Positions 1 through 8,399 of a stretch of 25,582 bases of DNA are shown piece after piece; position 1 is the first letter of the stretch, and the number at the start of each line of letters is the position of its first letter. Source of the DNA: DATDCV01 sp036524155 (GTDB lineage Bacteria > Verrucomicrobiota > Verrucomicrobiia > Limisphaerales > UBA8199). The stretch lies in NCBI GenBank assembly GCA_036524155.1, contig DATDCV010000641.1, positions 1 to 25,582 of the forward strand, in the 5' to 3' direction. The notes under the pieces are model-generated. The model was not told where the DNA came from. It did not search any database and saw only the letters and a list, made by a program, of their open reading frames with translations. The translations under genes were made by a program, and so were the position numbers.

Positions 1-576
1 GGCTGTCAGCATCTTCAGATTGCGGTTGGCATCCACCGTCATCCAGTCAAATAGTTCATCATTCAGTTTCGCGCAAAAACGGGCCTCACCGACTGAGGTC
101 GCTTGAAAATTCGTCGCATGGCTAAAAACTGAGTATGTGTAGATGACAGGGGCGCCTCGCTCGATTGCATAACGAATTTCAATATCCGCGCTGACCCCGC
201 CACCAGGACCGCTCCCGAGCATGACCCCGTTATAGAATCCTTTGATCGAAATCTCAGCTCGCTCGCCGCCGTTGGCTTTCGGATCGATCGTGACGGTCGT
301 CGAACGTCGACTGCCCACAACGTTGTGCGACCAATAACCCACCGGCCGCCCGGATTGCACGTTCAGCATCTCGGCGTCTTTGTACCTCAACGAAGCCAGG
401 TCTCCCGTCATCTTCGAAACGGTTGCGGTTACCACGCCGTTACCCAGTGTAAAACTCCGTTCGTCTTCCAGAACCACTACTGAGGACTCGCGCGCCGAAC
501 CGAAAACCAGTGGAACAACCGCATATACGGCTGTCACGACGTTGATCAGAAGGAATATGCTCCGCCGGATTTTCAT
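1..576 (-). CDS. Secreted polysaccharide-lyase-like protein (N-terminal part, truncated by window edge)
   Basis: 192 codons are open from an ATG at 576 to the window edge, so the C-terminal part is missing. An in-frame TAA lies three codons upstream, which limits the start to this ATG or one further in. The protein begins with a Sec-type signal peptide: positively charged MKIRR, then a hydrophobic stretch to about residue 28. The mature part is beta-rich, with FTLGNGVVTATVSKMTGDL and GYWSHNVVG. Both stretches resemble the N-terminal galactose-mutarotase-like beta-sandwich of rhamnogalacturonan-lyase-type (PL4-like) proteins common in Verrucomicrobiota. The catalytic region is outside the window, so activity cannot be judged. 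It is divergent from the gene at 814. The secreted, carbohydrate-facing assignment is fairly safe; the exact lyase family is a similarity impression from memory. Confidence 0.55.
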   Translation of the reverse strand, partial: MKIRRSIFLLINVVTAVYAVVPLVFGSARESSVVVLEDERSFTLGNGVVTATVSKMTGDLASLRYKDAEMLNVQSGRPVGYWSHNVVGSRRSTTVTIDPKANGGERAEISIKGFYNGVMLGSGPGGGVSADIEIRYAIERGAPVIYTYSVFSHATNFQATSVGEARFCAKLNDELFDWMTVDANRNLKMLTA

Positions 577-813
577 GTCCGCTTAAAATGTACCCGTTAC
601 TCCGAACCCAAACAAGCAAGGGGGATGGCAACCCGTAAGCGGTCCTTTGTTCAAAGTCCCCCGCCGCGTTTCGTCTCCCTCAAGGCTCCTCCCGTCTCGG
701 CCAAAGCCTGCGATTCGTCGCGCGATCGTCTTCGATGCATTTGCGCCCAGACCGATTCCCAAGGCTGAGACAAGACTGGCCGCTTGTTCTTCAATTGATT
801 ACGCTACGGCGCA
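577..813. promoter_or_regulatory. Divergent intergenic region between lyase-like gene and GT4 transferase
   Basis: These 237 bases separate two divergently transcribed genes and must hold both upstream regions. I find no convincing -35/-10 pair and no clear Shine-Dalgarno sequence for either start. The short reading frames here do not look like genes. Confidence 0.3.
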
Positions 814-1833
814 GTGACGTTTCCCTCTGCTTACTACCTGGCAGCGTTCGGAGGCTCGTTTGTGGCTTCCGCCGTCTCCTTGCCTCTCTGGCGGTCCTGG
901 TGCCTGCGCCACGCGCTGGTGGATGACCCCGGCCATCGCAAAATCCATGACCAGCCTATCCCCCTGGCTGGGGGTCTCGCGGTCATGACAGGTCTGGCTG
1001 TGCCGACATTGCTGGCCTCAGCGGCGTTTTGGTCGGGACATACCGGTGGTGGACCACAGGGAGAGCCAGTTACGCCCCTCCCGCAGGACCAGACCGCCGG
1101 GTTCCTGCTGAGTTACGGCTTGCACCGGAGGGTCTTTGAACTTGGCGGGATCCTGGTGGGTGCGATTGGGATGCTGGTGCTGGGACTACTCGACGACAAA
1201 CATGAGCTGCGTCCCGGACGCAAATTCATCGGTCAACTGCTGATTGCCGCGCTGGTAGCCACCGCCGGCGTCCGAATCACGTTGTTTGTTCCTAACCTCC
1301 TGTTCAGCTATGCCGTGACGATGTTCTGGATTTTAACTGTTATTAACGCTTTCAACTTCATGGACAACATGAACGGCTTGTGCGCGGGCCTCAGCGCGAT
1401 TGGCGCGTTCTATTTCGGGACGGCTGCCGCCGCCGCGGGGCAATACCTTGTTGCGCTAATCAGCTTCCTGACTCTCGGCGCCATGCTCGGTTTTCTGCCA
1501 TACAATTTTCCGCGCGCGCGGGCCTTCCTGGGCGATTCCGGCAGTCATTTGGCCGGATACCTGATGGCGGTACTCGCCATCCTGCCGCATTTCTACACCT
1601 CAAACCACCCGCATCGCTGGGCCGTGCTGACGCCGCTCTTCGTACTGGCGATGCCTTTGGCGGACCTGGCTTGGGTCGTCATGCTGCGCTCCCTCAATGG
1701 ACAACCCTTCTACATTGGCGACACCAACCACCTTTCGCACCGGTTGGTCCGCCGCGGTTTGAGCCGTCCTGCCGCAGTTGGTCTCATCTGGCTGATGGCC
1801 GCCCTCATCGGAGCTGCCGCCTATTTCGTGTAA
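814..1833 (+). CDS. WecA/TagO-type undecaprenyl-phosphate N-acetylhexosamine-1-phosphate transferase (glycosyltransferase family 4)
   Basis: 339 residues of integral membrane protein in the MraY/WecA/TagO (PNPT) superfamily. Such enzymes transfer a sugar 1-phosphate from a UDP-sugar to undecaprenyl phosphate, starting O-antigen, teichoic-acid or exopolysaccharide synthesis at the inner membrane. Family motifs appear in the right order: DDPGHRKIHDQPIP near residues 37-50, the DD pair at 127-128, NAFNFMDNMNG at 178-188 with the catalytic-type Asp184, GDSGSH at 240-245, and the C-terminal HLSHRLVRRG at 306-315. Multiple hydrophobic segments fill the spaces. The start is GTG at 814; a TGA lies in frame six codons upstream and no earlier start is available. 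HLSHRLV favours WecA/TagO over MraY. The acceptor pathway is unknown because no glycan cluster is adjacent. Confidence 0.9.
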   Translation: MTFPSAYYLAAFGGSFVASAVSLPLWRSWCLRHALVDDPGHRKIHDQPIPLAGGLAVMTGLAVPTLLASAAFWSGHTGGGPQGEPVTPLPQDQTAGFLLSYGLHRRVFELGGILVGAIGMLVLGLLDDKHELRPGRKFIGQLLIAALVATAGVRITLFVPNLLFSYAVTMFWILTVINAFNFMDNMNGLCAGLSAIGAFYFGTAAAAAGQYLVALISFLTLGAMLGFLPYNFPRARAFLGDSGSHLAGYLMAVLAILPHFYTSNHPHRWAVLTPLFVLAMPLADLAWVVMLRSLNGQPFYIGDTNHLSHRLVRRGLSRPAAVGLIWLMAALIGAAAYFV

Positions 1834-1897
1834 CCCCGCCCTCGGAGTCAGCGGTGATTCGCCGAAGAAAGGCAATCAGGCAAGGTATCGGGGCGCC

Positions 1898-3721
1898 CTA
1901 TGATTCGCTTTTGCGGCTGGCCGCGATCAACTCCGAGAAGATGCCAAGAACCTCCGAACGAACCAGCGCACCCACCAATCGGTTCTCCTTCAAGGTGCTC
2001 ACTACAGGTATGTTTCGTTGTTCGCTGGCAAGGGCTACCGGCAACACCTCGAGCAGCCGCTGGTTGGGTGTGACGCAGACCGGTGGCGGGCGCATCAGAT
2101 CATAGGCAATCACCCCCAGCACCTCGTCGCCTGAACTCAGGTATTCCTTCAAATCCTGCAATGCCACCAAGCCCACCAGTTTCCCCTTCGCGTCCACAAC
2201 CGGAAGGAAGTTGTTGGCGCTCGTGAGGAAGCGGTCGGCGATCTCCCCTAAAGTGGAAGTTTCCCGCACGGGCGGAACCGGCACGCGCATCAAATCACTC
2301 ACTGTCCGCTCGGTAGCGGCTTCGGACGTGTTCGGGTCCTGCGAGACTGTCAAACCCTTGCGCCGCAGCGGCTCGGTGTAGATAGTTTGTGGGTGCAACT
2401 TTCGCGCCACCTGGAGCGAAATGACGCAAGCCAGCATCAATGGCGGCATCAGTGAATAGTCGAGCGAAATCTCGAAAATCATGATCATGGCCAGCAGGGG
2501 CGAGCCAATCGTAGCGGAGAGCATGCTTCCCATCCCGACTATCGCAAATGCCGTGATGGGCAGTGCGGTGCCTGCGTGAAGCTCCCGCAACGCCAGCCCG
2601 AAGGTTGCGCCCAATCCGGCCCCAAGGAACAACGTTGGTGTGAACACGCCGCCGACAGCGCCCGAGCCCACCGTTGCCAGAGTGGCTACCAGCTTCGCCA
2701 GAAACAGACCCGCCAGAAACAAAAGTCCTGCAGATTCCGCGGGATAATCGCCCTGCAAGATCCGGTTCGTCATGGCGTAGCCGTTGCCCCACACCCCCGG
2801 GTATTTCAGCGCAATGATCCCTACGACGAGTCCCCCTAGCGCCAGCCGCAGGTATATCGGCACCTCCAACCGCTTGAAGCCGTCCTCCGAGCGGTTCAGC
2901 AGTTTCATAAAAGCTGCCGCCATCACCCCGGTCACAATTCCCAACAAAATGAACCAGGGCAGTTGTGTCAGCTTTGTGATTTCAAACGGCCGCACACTGT
3001 ACCAGGGCGCGATACCGAAAAAACTCCGCGAGACCATCGTCGCCACGACCGAGGCAAAAACCAGCGGGGCAAAAAGGCTCATCGAGAAGTTGCCCAGCAC
3101 GATCAGAGCCGCAAACACCGCACCCGAAATCGGTGCGTTGTACGCCGCCGCAATCCCGGAGGCCGCCCCGCATCCCACCAGCAACCGCAACCGGTACGGC
3201 TGCCACTTTGCCAATTGCCCCCATTTGGAAGCAAATGTCGCTGAAAGCTGGGTGATGCCCCCTTCACGGCCGATCGAGCCGCCCGACCCAATCGTGATTA
3301 GTGACGACACGAATTTTACAATGGCGCTTCGAAAGGGAAGCCGTCCATCCCCGGCCACAACCACCTCCAGCAGGTTCGCCGAGCGTTGCGGCCCCACCAG
3401 GCGCAACCCCCAATACAGGACCAGCCCCGCCACCAACCCTCCAACGGTTGGCGTCAGCACTCGCTGCCACCCTGGCATGTGCTGCGCGATCTGCACCAAC
3501 TCCCCCGGCCCGCGCAAAACCACCTGGGTGACAAATTGCGTCGCGTAATAGAATACGAGGTTCACCAGGCCGCCCATTACGCCAACCACTCCGGCCAGCA
3601 CCAGGTGCAAAGCCTCCTCGCTGAACCGAAACTCCTCTCGGATTCGCAGCGCCCGTTGCCAATGGCGCCGGGCATAAAGTTGCAGCTCCGCCAGGAGCCT
3701 CTTCGTCGTCAGAAACGGCAC
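1898..3721 (-). CDS. ClC-family chloride channel/antiporter with C-terminal CBS pair
   Basis: 607 residues. The membrane part (about 35-440) carries the ClC signatures GSGGSIGREGG at 145-155, with the gating glutamate E153, AAAYNAPISG at 191-200, and GSGAVGGVFTPTLFLG in the second half. Two CBS domains follow (about 470-595: SDLMRVPVPPVRETSTLGEI and AYDLMRPPPVCVTPNQRLLE), which in this family bind adenine nucleotides and regulate transport. The GTG start at 3721 is preceded by AGGA at a spacing of seven bases, one of the better ribosome sites in the window. Oddities: the usual GREGP has Gly for Pro, and the internal proton-relay glutamate found in E. coli ClC appears to be replaced by Leu206/Ile207. 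The 3' end converges with the GT4 gene, leaving 64 bases between stops. Confidence 0.93.
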   Translation of the reverse strand: MPFLTTKRLLAELQLYARRHWQRALRIREEFRFSEEALHLVLAGVVGVMGGLVNLVFYYATQFVTQVVLRGPGELVQIAQHMPGWQRVLTPTVGGLVAGLVLYWGLRLVGPQRSANLLEVVVAGDGRLPFRSAIVKFVSSLITIGSGGSIGREGGITQLSATFASKWGQLAKWQPYRLRLLVGCGAASGIAAAYNAPISGAVFAALIVLGNFSMSLFAPLVFASVVATMVSRSFFGIAPWYSVRPFEITKLTQLPWFILLGIVTGVMAAAFMKLLNRSEDGFKRLEVPIYLRLALGGLVVGIIALKYPGVWGNGYAMTNRILQGDYPAESAGLLFLAGLFLAKLVATLATVGSGAVGGVFTPTLFLGAGLGATFGLALRELHAGTALPITAFAIVGMGSMLSATIGSPLLAMIMIFEISLDYSLMPPLMLACVISLQVARKLHPQTIYTEPLRRKGLTVSQDPNTSEAATERTVSDLMRVPVPPVRETSTLGEIADRFLTSANNFLPVVDAKGKLVGLVALQDLKEYLSSGDEVLGVIAYDLMRPPPVCVTPNQRLLEVLPVALASEQRNIPVVSTLKENRLVGALVRSEVLGIFSELIAASRKSES

Positions 3722-3869
3722 GGTGTAATCCTAAGGAAAACATCGGCTTTGACGAGCCGGAAAGTCCGAAGAGCGGCGCAAGAACCGAACTCCGCGTGAG
3801 CCCTTTGCGCCTGGGTGGTTCCTCGGTTCCGGTGGTCGAAAGGCATTCCCGGGCGTGCGCAGGCCTCTC

Positions 3870-4499
3870 TCAAGTTACTCCTGCGGCCGCGGCTCTCGAC
3901 AACAGCAGATCCATCTTCTCCAGGCAAAAACGCGACCAGGATTCGTAACCAGAGGGGTCACGCACCATCTCGGCAATCGGGATAAACTCAGGGCTCACAA
4001 TGCCGCTCCGGCGTCCGGCGACAGACTCGCTGGGGACACTCATGATATGCACGACCCCAAAATGCACGCAACCGACCTCCGTGCTGTCATCGTTGATCAA
4101 CGCCACCGCAACGTCCTTGGCCGCCTCCACTGACACCTCCTCCATCAATTCCCGCCGCATGCCCTCCTGGTAACCCAGCCGCTCAGTAAAGAGGCCACTG
4201 TCTTCCTCCGAAATGTGGCCTCCGATTCCAACCGAATACAATCCGTGGAGGCGAGTTTCCTGCCCGCCCCGGCCGCGCCGGTAGCGCAGGATTTTCCCTT
4301 TGCACAACAGGAGGACGTAAGGTATGAGCTGTTTGTATCGCTTGTCTTGCTCCGCTTCGCTCCGGTTTAAATACGTTAACCGTTCGAAAGCAGTCACTAC
4401 CGGCAGGTATTTTCCGATTTCCAGGCTCAAACCCTGAAAAACCCCCAGGTCTTCCAGAAGTTTCCGGTCGAAACAGAGCACTCTCTCTTCTATTGCCAT
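3870..4499 (-). CDS. NUDIX-family predicted phosphoesterase (COG4112-like)
   Basis: 209 residues from the ATG at 4499 (MAIEERV); an ATG at 4544 would add 15 residues that look non-conserved. The region KQLIPYVLLLCKGKILRYRR is followed by GIGGHI (91-96) and the helix GMRRELMEE (113-121). That is the NUDIX REUxEE core with its metal-binding glutamates E117, E120 and E121. The box is atypical: an insertion separates GGHIS from the helix, and the usual small residue after EE is not kept. INDDSTEVGCVHFGVVH follows, as I recall for COG4112 proteins annotated as predicted MutT-family phosphoesterases. The substrate is unknown. It is upstream of and co-directional with the ClC gene (148-base gap), so it may be independent. 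Confidence 0.75.
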   Translation of the reverse strand: MAIEERVLCFDRKLLEDLGVFQGLSLEIGKYLPVVTAFERLTYLNRSEAEQDKRYKQLIPYVLLLCKGKILRYRRGRGGQETRLHGLYSVGIGGHISEEDSGLFTERLGYQEGMRRELMEEVSVEAAKDVAVALINDDSTEVGCVHFGVVHIMSVPSESVAGRRSGIVSPEFIPIAEMVRDPSGYESWSRFCLEKMDLLLSRAAAAGVT

Positions 4500-4646
4500 T
4501 TGTCTGGTTGCCTTTCGTTCAATTCCTCCCAAATAGTGAGGCATTAAACCCAGCTACGACCAGAAAAATGTACCCGCTGAATTGTAGGCGACGAGGTCAC
4601 GAGTCGATTCCAACTCCCCCATTCCCCCCTTCCCTCACTTCCCTTA

Positions 4647-4674
4647 TTGATCCTTGCTCCCAACTTGCTAAAGT
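4647..4674 (+). promoter_or_regulatory. Possible sigma-70-like promoter for the Gfo/Idh/MocA gene
   Basis: TTGATC at 4647-4652 and TAAAGT at 4669-4674 are separated by 16 bases; each matches four of six consensus positions. The ATG of the downstream gene is 87 bases beyond the -10. It lies in the divergent intergenic region 4500-4761. Matches of this quality occur by chance, so this is only a candidate. Confidence 0.22.
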
Positions 4675-4761
4675 CGCCGTCACAATGTGCTGGCACTCTA
4701 ACTTTCACCCTCCCGGCACGCACGTGTCTGGCTCAGGTGACTCTTGAACTGCTCCTTTTCT

Positions 4762-6126
4762 ATGCCAAGTAAGAACCAGAACTCCCATCACCTCCAGCCC
4801 ACTCAATCCTCGAGCCCGGGGCCGGCGGGATTAAGCCGGCGGACATTCCTTAAGTGCAGCGCCCTGGCTGCAGCCGCATTTGCCACCCCCACAATCATTC
4901 CAGGAACGGCGCTGGGACTCAATGGTTCAGCGTCGCCCAGCGAGCGCATCGTGTTGGGGGGGCTGGGCATTGGGGGGCGCGGCACGGGGGTGCTGAACTG
5001 GATGCTGCCCGAAAAGGACGTGCAGTTTGTTGCCGTGTGCGACGCCAAAAAAGCCTCGCGCGAAGCGGTAAAGCGGTTGGTGGACAAAAAGTACGGCAAC
5101 AGTGATTGCGCAACTTATCGCGATATCCGGGAATTTCTGGCGACGAGAACAGATATCGACGCGTTGCTGATCGCGACCGGAGATCGCTGGCATGCTCTGG
5201 CGGCGACGCTCGCGATGCGCTCAGGCAAGGATGTGTATTCGGAAAAACCGTCGTCCATGACGATTGCAGAAGGCCAGGCCGTGGTGGCAACGGCGCAACG
5301 CTACGGCCGAGTTTACCAGACCGGCACGCAACGGCTCAGCGAGGACAACTTCACGGTGGCAAATGAGCTGCTTCGCACGGGGAGGCTGGGGACGGTGCGT
5401 ACGGTTCGTGCGCACATCGCCCCCTGGGATGCGGCCGAAATGAAATACGACTGGCTCCCCGCCGAGCCGGAACCTCCGAAAGAAGAAGTGGATTGGGACC
5501 AATGGCTGGGGCCATGCCCCTGGAGACCCTATAACTCTGCCTACACCCGCGGGGGTTGGCGCGGGTATTACGATTTCCACACGAGCTGCATCGGCGAGTG
5601 GGGGGCTCACACTTTTGCCCAATGCCAGGTGGCCATCGGCGCCGCGGATACTTCGGCCATCGAGTACAAATACGTCAACAATCCCACCGGAGACGGCATG
5701 GTGACGCGTTTCGCGAACGGGGTTGAGATGGTTCTTTCGCGCGGTGACCAGTGGTGGCACGGCTCCTGTGGTGTGCGATACGAAGGCAGCGAAGGTTGGG
5801 TGGCGATCGCGGACGGCTATGCCAAGCCTGACGTTTCATCCCCGTCGCTCCTGGTTGACTCGGTCAAGCTGGTGAAGGATTACATCGCCCGCACGCAACG
5901 ACCAATGAGCCATGTCCGCGACTTCTTCGATTGCATCAAATCACGGCGGCTGACAGTGGCAAACCCGGTGATGATGCACCGCTCCATGTCAACCGTGCAC
6001 GCGGCGAACATCTGCATGTGGCTCAAGCGCGATATGCGCTACGATCCGGCCAAAGAGGAATTCGTCGCCGACGTGGAGGCTAATCGGCTGCGGTCACGCG
6101 CGATGCGAGATCCGTGGATTTTCTGA
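4762..6126 (+). CDS. Tat-exported Gfo/Idh/MocA-family NAD(P)-dependent oxidoreductase
   Basis: 454 residues from the ATG at 4762; a TTG at 4744 is in frame but less likely. A twin-arginine signal (SRRTFLK, Arg26-Arg27) precedes a hydrophobic Ala-rich stretch ending near TIIPGTALG, so the folded, cofactor-loaded enzyme is probably exported by the Tat pathway. The Rossmann fold starts with IVLGGLGIGGRGTG. The SEKPSSMTIAEG segment carries the family's conserved E-K-P lysine, and the second half has GWRGYYDFHTSCIGEWGAHT, typical of large secreted members in Planctomycetes and Verrucomicrobia. These enzymes oxidise, reduce or epimerise sugars and cyclitols; the substrate cannot be deduced here. 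The next gene starts 27 bases downstream on the same strand and may be cotranscribed. Confidence 0.9.
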   Translation: MPSKNQNSHHLQPTQSSSPGPAGLSRRTFLKCSALAAAAFATPTIIPGTALGLNGSASPSERIVLGGLGIGGRGTGVLNWMLPEKDVQFVAVCDAKKASREAVKRLVDKKYGNSDCATYRDIREFLATRTDIDALLIATGDRWHALAATLAMRSGKDVYSEKPSSMTIAEGQAVVATAQRYGRVYQTGTQRLSEDNFTVANELLRTGRLGTVRTVRAHIAPWDAAEMKYDWLPAEPEPPKEEVDWDQWLGPCPWRPYNSAYTRGGWRGYYDFHTSCIGEWGAHTFAQCQVAIGAADTSAIEYKYVNNPTGDGMVTRFANGVEMVLSRGDQWWHGSCGVRYEGSEGWVAIADGYAKPDVSSPSLLVDSVKLVKDYIARTQRPMSHVRDFFDCIKSRRLTVANPVMMHRSMSTVHAANICMWLKRDMRYDPAKEEFVADVEANRLRSRAMRDPWIF

Positions 6127-6153
6127 AGCGCCACAACCACCTAACTTCTCCCT

Positions 6154-8235
6154 ATGAATAGCATTTCTTTCCAACCGAATGTAGAATCCCGGGCCCGGCA
6201 ACCCGAACCGAATCTGACACGACTGGGCGACAGCCCCGCAAAAGCCGGGCGGAACCTGAGTATCCGTTACATTACCCCCACTGGTTTTCTGCTCTTTGTG
6301 GCACTCGTGCTCGCGGGGGCTCCGAATGGCAGGGCGGCGGGCTCCGCGGCGAATGACCAGATAGCGAAGCTCACGGCAGTGATGCAGTCAGCCGCGCCCC
6401 AAAAGGAAAAGGCCGATGCCTGCCGCGAGTTGGCTCGGATTGGCGATCGCGACGCCGTGGCCGCGCTGGCAGCCCTCCTGCCGGACGAGAATCTCTCCCA
6501 CATGGCGCGGTATGGTCTCGAGACCATCCCCGATGCCTCCGTGGACAAGGTACTGCGCGAGGCGCTGACCCAACTGAAGGGCCGTCCGTTGGTCGGAGTG
6601 ATTGGCAGTATCGGCGTCCGGCGTGATGCGAAAGCGACGAAGCCACTGGCCAAATTGCTCGCGGACTCCGACGCCGATGTCGCCCAGGCCGCCGCGCGTG
6701 CCCTCGGCAAGATTGCCACGCCCGAGGCCGGTAAGCAGCTTCTAAAGGCGCTGCCTGAAGTCTCGACGGGGAACCAGGTCGCGTTCTGTGAGGGGTTGTT
6801 CCGGTGTGCAGAAGTATTGGCATCCGGCCGGAATACGAAGCAGGCCATTGCCATTTATGACCAGGTGCGAAAACTGCAGGCGCCGCACCAGGTCAGGACG
6901 GCGGCGCTACGAGGGGCGATTCTGGCGCGGGGCAAGAACGGCCTGCCTGTTCTGATCGAGGCTTTGCACCACAACGACTATGCGGTGTTTGCGTCGGCAA
7001 ACCGGATTTCACGGGAGATCCCCGGCGAAGAGGTCACTCGCGCGCTGGCAGACGCGCTGTCCATAAACTCCGTGGACCAACAGATTCTCTTGACTCAGAC
7101 GCTCGGCAAACGAGGAGATCCAGCAGCCTTGCCCAGCTTGTTCGCGGTCGCAAAGACCGCCGACAAGACGGTTCGCGTCGCCGCGATTCGTGCCGTGTCA
7201 GAGCTTTGCGATCCGTCGGCGGTTCGCCTGTTTCGGGATCTGCTCACCGATTCGGATGCCCAGGTCGCCGCCGCGGCAAAGGAGGGACTGGGGGCACTGC
7301 CGGGCGTGGACGCTGATTCGGCGGCGTTGTTCTTCCTGCGCAGCTCAGATCCCAACCGCCGCGACCTCGGGCTTGAATTAGTCGCCCGGCGCCGGATGAC
7401 AAGCGCGATCCCCGACCTGTTCAAGCTGGCAAAAGACGGCGAGCCGGGGGTGAGGTTGGCTGCTGTGAAGAAGATCGGCGAGCTGGGCAGCGCGCGCGAC
7501 CTGTCTGGCGTGCTCGACCTGCTGGACAGCGCCACCACGACGCAAGACATTGATGCGACGGAAGAGGCGTTAAATGTGATAGTGGCCAAGAGCCCTGATA
7601 ACCAGGCATCCGCGCAAAAGCTGGCGCAATCGTTCAGCAAAGGGGCGCCGAAACAAAAAACAGCGTTGCTGCGTGTGCTTGCGGCTTCGGGCGGCCCCAC
7701 CGCGTTGTCCTCCGTGAGATCCGCGATCAAAGACCCGTCTCCTGAGGTGCGGACGGCAGCCATCCGCGCGCTGGGAACCTGGAACAATTCAGATGCGGCT
7801 CCTGCTCTGCTTGAACTGGCGCGGAATGCGTCTGATCCAGGCGAGAAGGTGCTCTGCCTGCGAGGGTATCTCGGGCTGGCGGGACAATCTGAAGTGCCGG
7901 CAGATAAAGCACTCTCGATGTGTCGGGACGCCCTGCCGCTGGTGCAGCAAACGGAGGAGAAGAAATTGCTGCTGGGAACGTTAGGCAATGTCCAAACACC
8001 GGACTCGCTGGCTTTGATAGTGCCTTACCTGGGGGATGATGCTGTAAAAGACGAGGCCGGAACGGCATGCGTCACTCTCTCGGAAAGACTACTTCAGGGC
8101 AAAGAAGGCGGTAAGAACGCCGCCCAGACCATCGAACCACTGAGCAAAGTGGCGGAAGGCATGACCAACCCCAATCTCGCCAAAAAAGCTCAATCTCTGC
8201 TGGAACGGGCCCGGCAGCAAAACACGCAGAAATAA
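6154..8235 (+). CDS. Secreted HEAT-repeat protein
   Basis: 693 residues. The first 36 or so residues are polar, then a hydrophobic segment (about 40-56, TGFLLFVALVLAGA) ends at a plausible signal-peptidase site near AAG/SAA. M1 is the only usable start before that segment, so the long n-region stays unless the protein is membrane-anchored. The rest is alpha-helical HEAT/PBS-lyase-type repeats with the recurrent pattern D-x-x-x-x-V-R-x-A-A-x-x-A-L-G, for example DSDADVAQAAARALG near 172, DGEPGVRLAAVKKIGELG near 429 and DPSPEVRTAAIRALG near 528. No catalytic domain is visible. Such proteins act as periplasmic scaffolds and in Verrucomicrobia often accompany exported sugar-metabolism genes, fitting the Gfo/Idh/MocA gene just upstream. 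The function is otherwise unknown. Confidence 0.85.
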   Translation: MNSISFQPNVESRARQPEPNLTRLGDSPAKAGRNLSIRYITPTGFLLFVALVLAGAPNGRAAGSAANDQIAKLTAVMQSAAPQKEKADACRELARIGDRDAVAALAALLPDENLSHMARYGLETIPDASVDKVLREALTQLKGRPLVGVIGSIGVRRDAKATKPLAKLLADSDADVAQAAARALGKIATPEAGKQLLKALPEVSTGNQVAFCEGLFRCAEVLASGRNTKQAIAIYDQVRKLQAPHQVRTAALRGAILARGKNGLPVLIEALHHNDYAVFASANRISREIPGEEVTRALADALSINSVDQQILLTQTLGKRGDPAALPSLFAVAKTADKTVRVAAIRAVSELCDPSAVRLFRDLLTDSDAQVAAAAKEGLGALPGVDADSAALFFLRSSDPNRRDLGLELVARRRMTSAIPDLFKLAKDGEPGVRLAAVKKIGELGSARDLSGVLDLLDSATTTQDIDATEEALNVIVAKSPDNQASAQKLAQSFSKGAPKQKTALLRVLAASGGPTALSSVRSAIKDPSPEVRTAAIRALGTWNNSDAAPALLELARNASDPGEKVLCLRGYLGLAGQSEVPADKALSMCRDALPLVQQTEEKKLLLGTLGNVQTPDSLALIVPYLGDDAVKDEAGTACVTLSERLLQGKEGGKNAAQTIEPLSKVAEGMTNPNLAKKAQSLLERARQQNTQK

Positions 8236-8349
8236 CCGGGCGGAACCCAGACGAACCACTCCGGCACTCTCCGTCCTTGTGCTTTCGACCCGCGGTCGGC
8301 CACCAGGCCCACGCGTAGAAATGCCCCGGTGACCCTCGCGGCGGCCTCG

Positions 8350-8399
8350 AACATGTTTGACGTTGAAATTCGGCCCGAGCATCATCGTTCAACATGTTG
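8350..8399. promoter_or_regulatory. Paired AACATGTT palindromes over the tolC start
   Basis: The perfect palindrome AACATGTT occurs at 8350-8357 and again at 8391-8398; the second extends to CAACATGTTG (8390-8399) and contains the ATG of the downstream gene. The copies are 41 bases apart, about four helical turns, so both face the same side of DNA. GTTGAA (8362-8367) and TTCAAC (8388-8393) are also complementary, so the leader RNA could fold over the start. An operator or translational control site is possible; no cognate regulator is adjacent. Confidence 0.25.

Noticed and set aside
1852..1864. Small hairpin between the convergent GT4 and ClC genes
   Set aside because: Five-base stem with a wobble pair and no T run on either strand, too weak to call a terminator.
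1380..2105. Plus-strand open frame of 241 codons spanning the GT4 and ClC 3' ends
   Set aside because: Overlaps two well-supported genes in other frames and contains no family motif.
2784..3548. Plus-strand open frame of 254 codons
   Set aside because: It lies opposite the ClC gene, which has strong family motifs; the product has no recognisable domain and a Pro/Thr/Ser-rich composition typical of antisense frames.
7095..7988. Minus-strand open frame of 297 codons
   Set aside because: Antisense to the HEAT-repeat coding region, Ser/Ala-rich, no domain.
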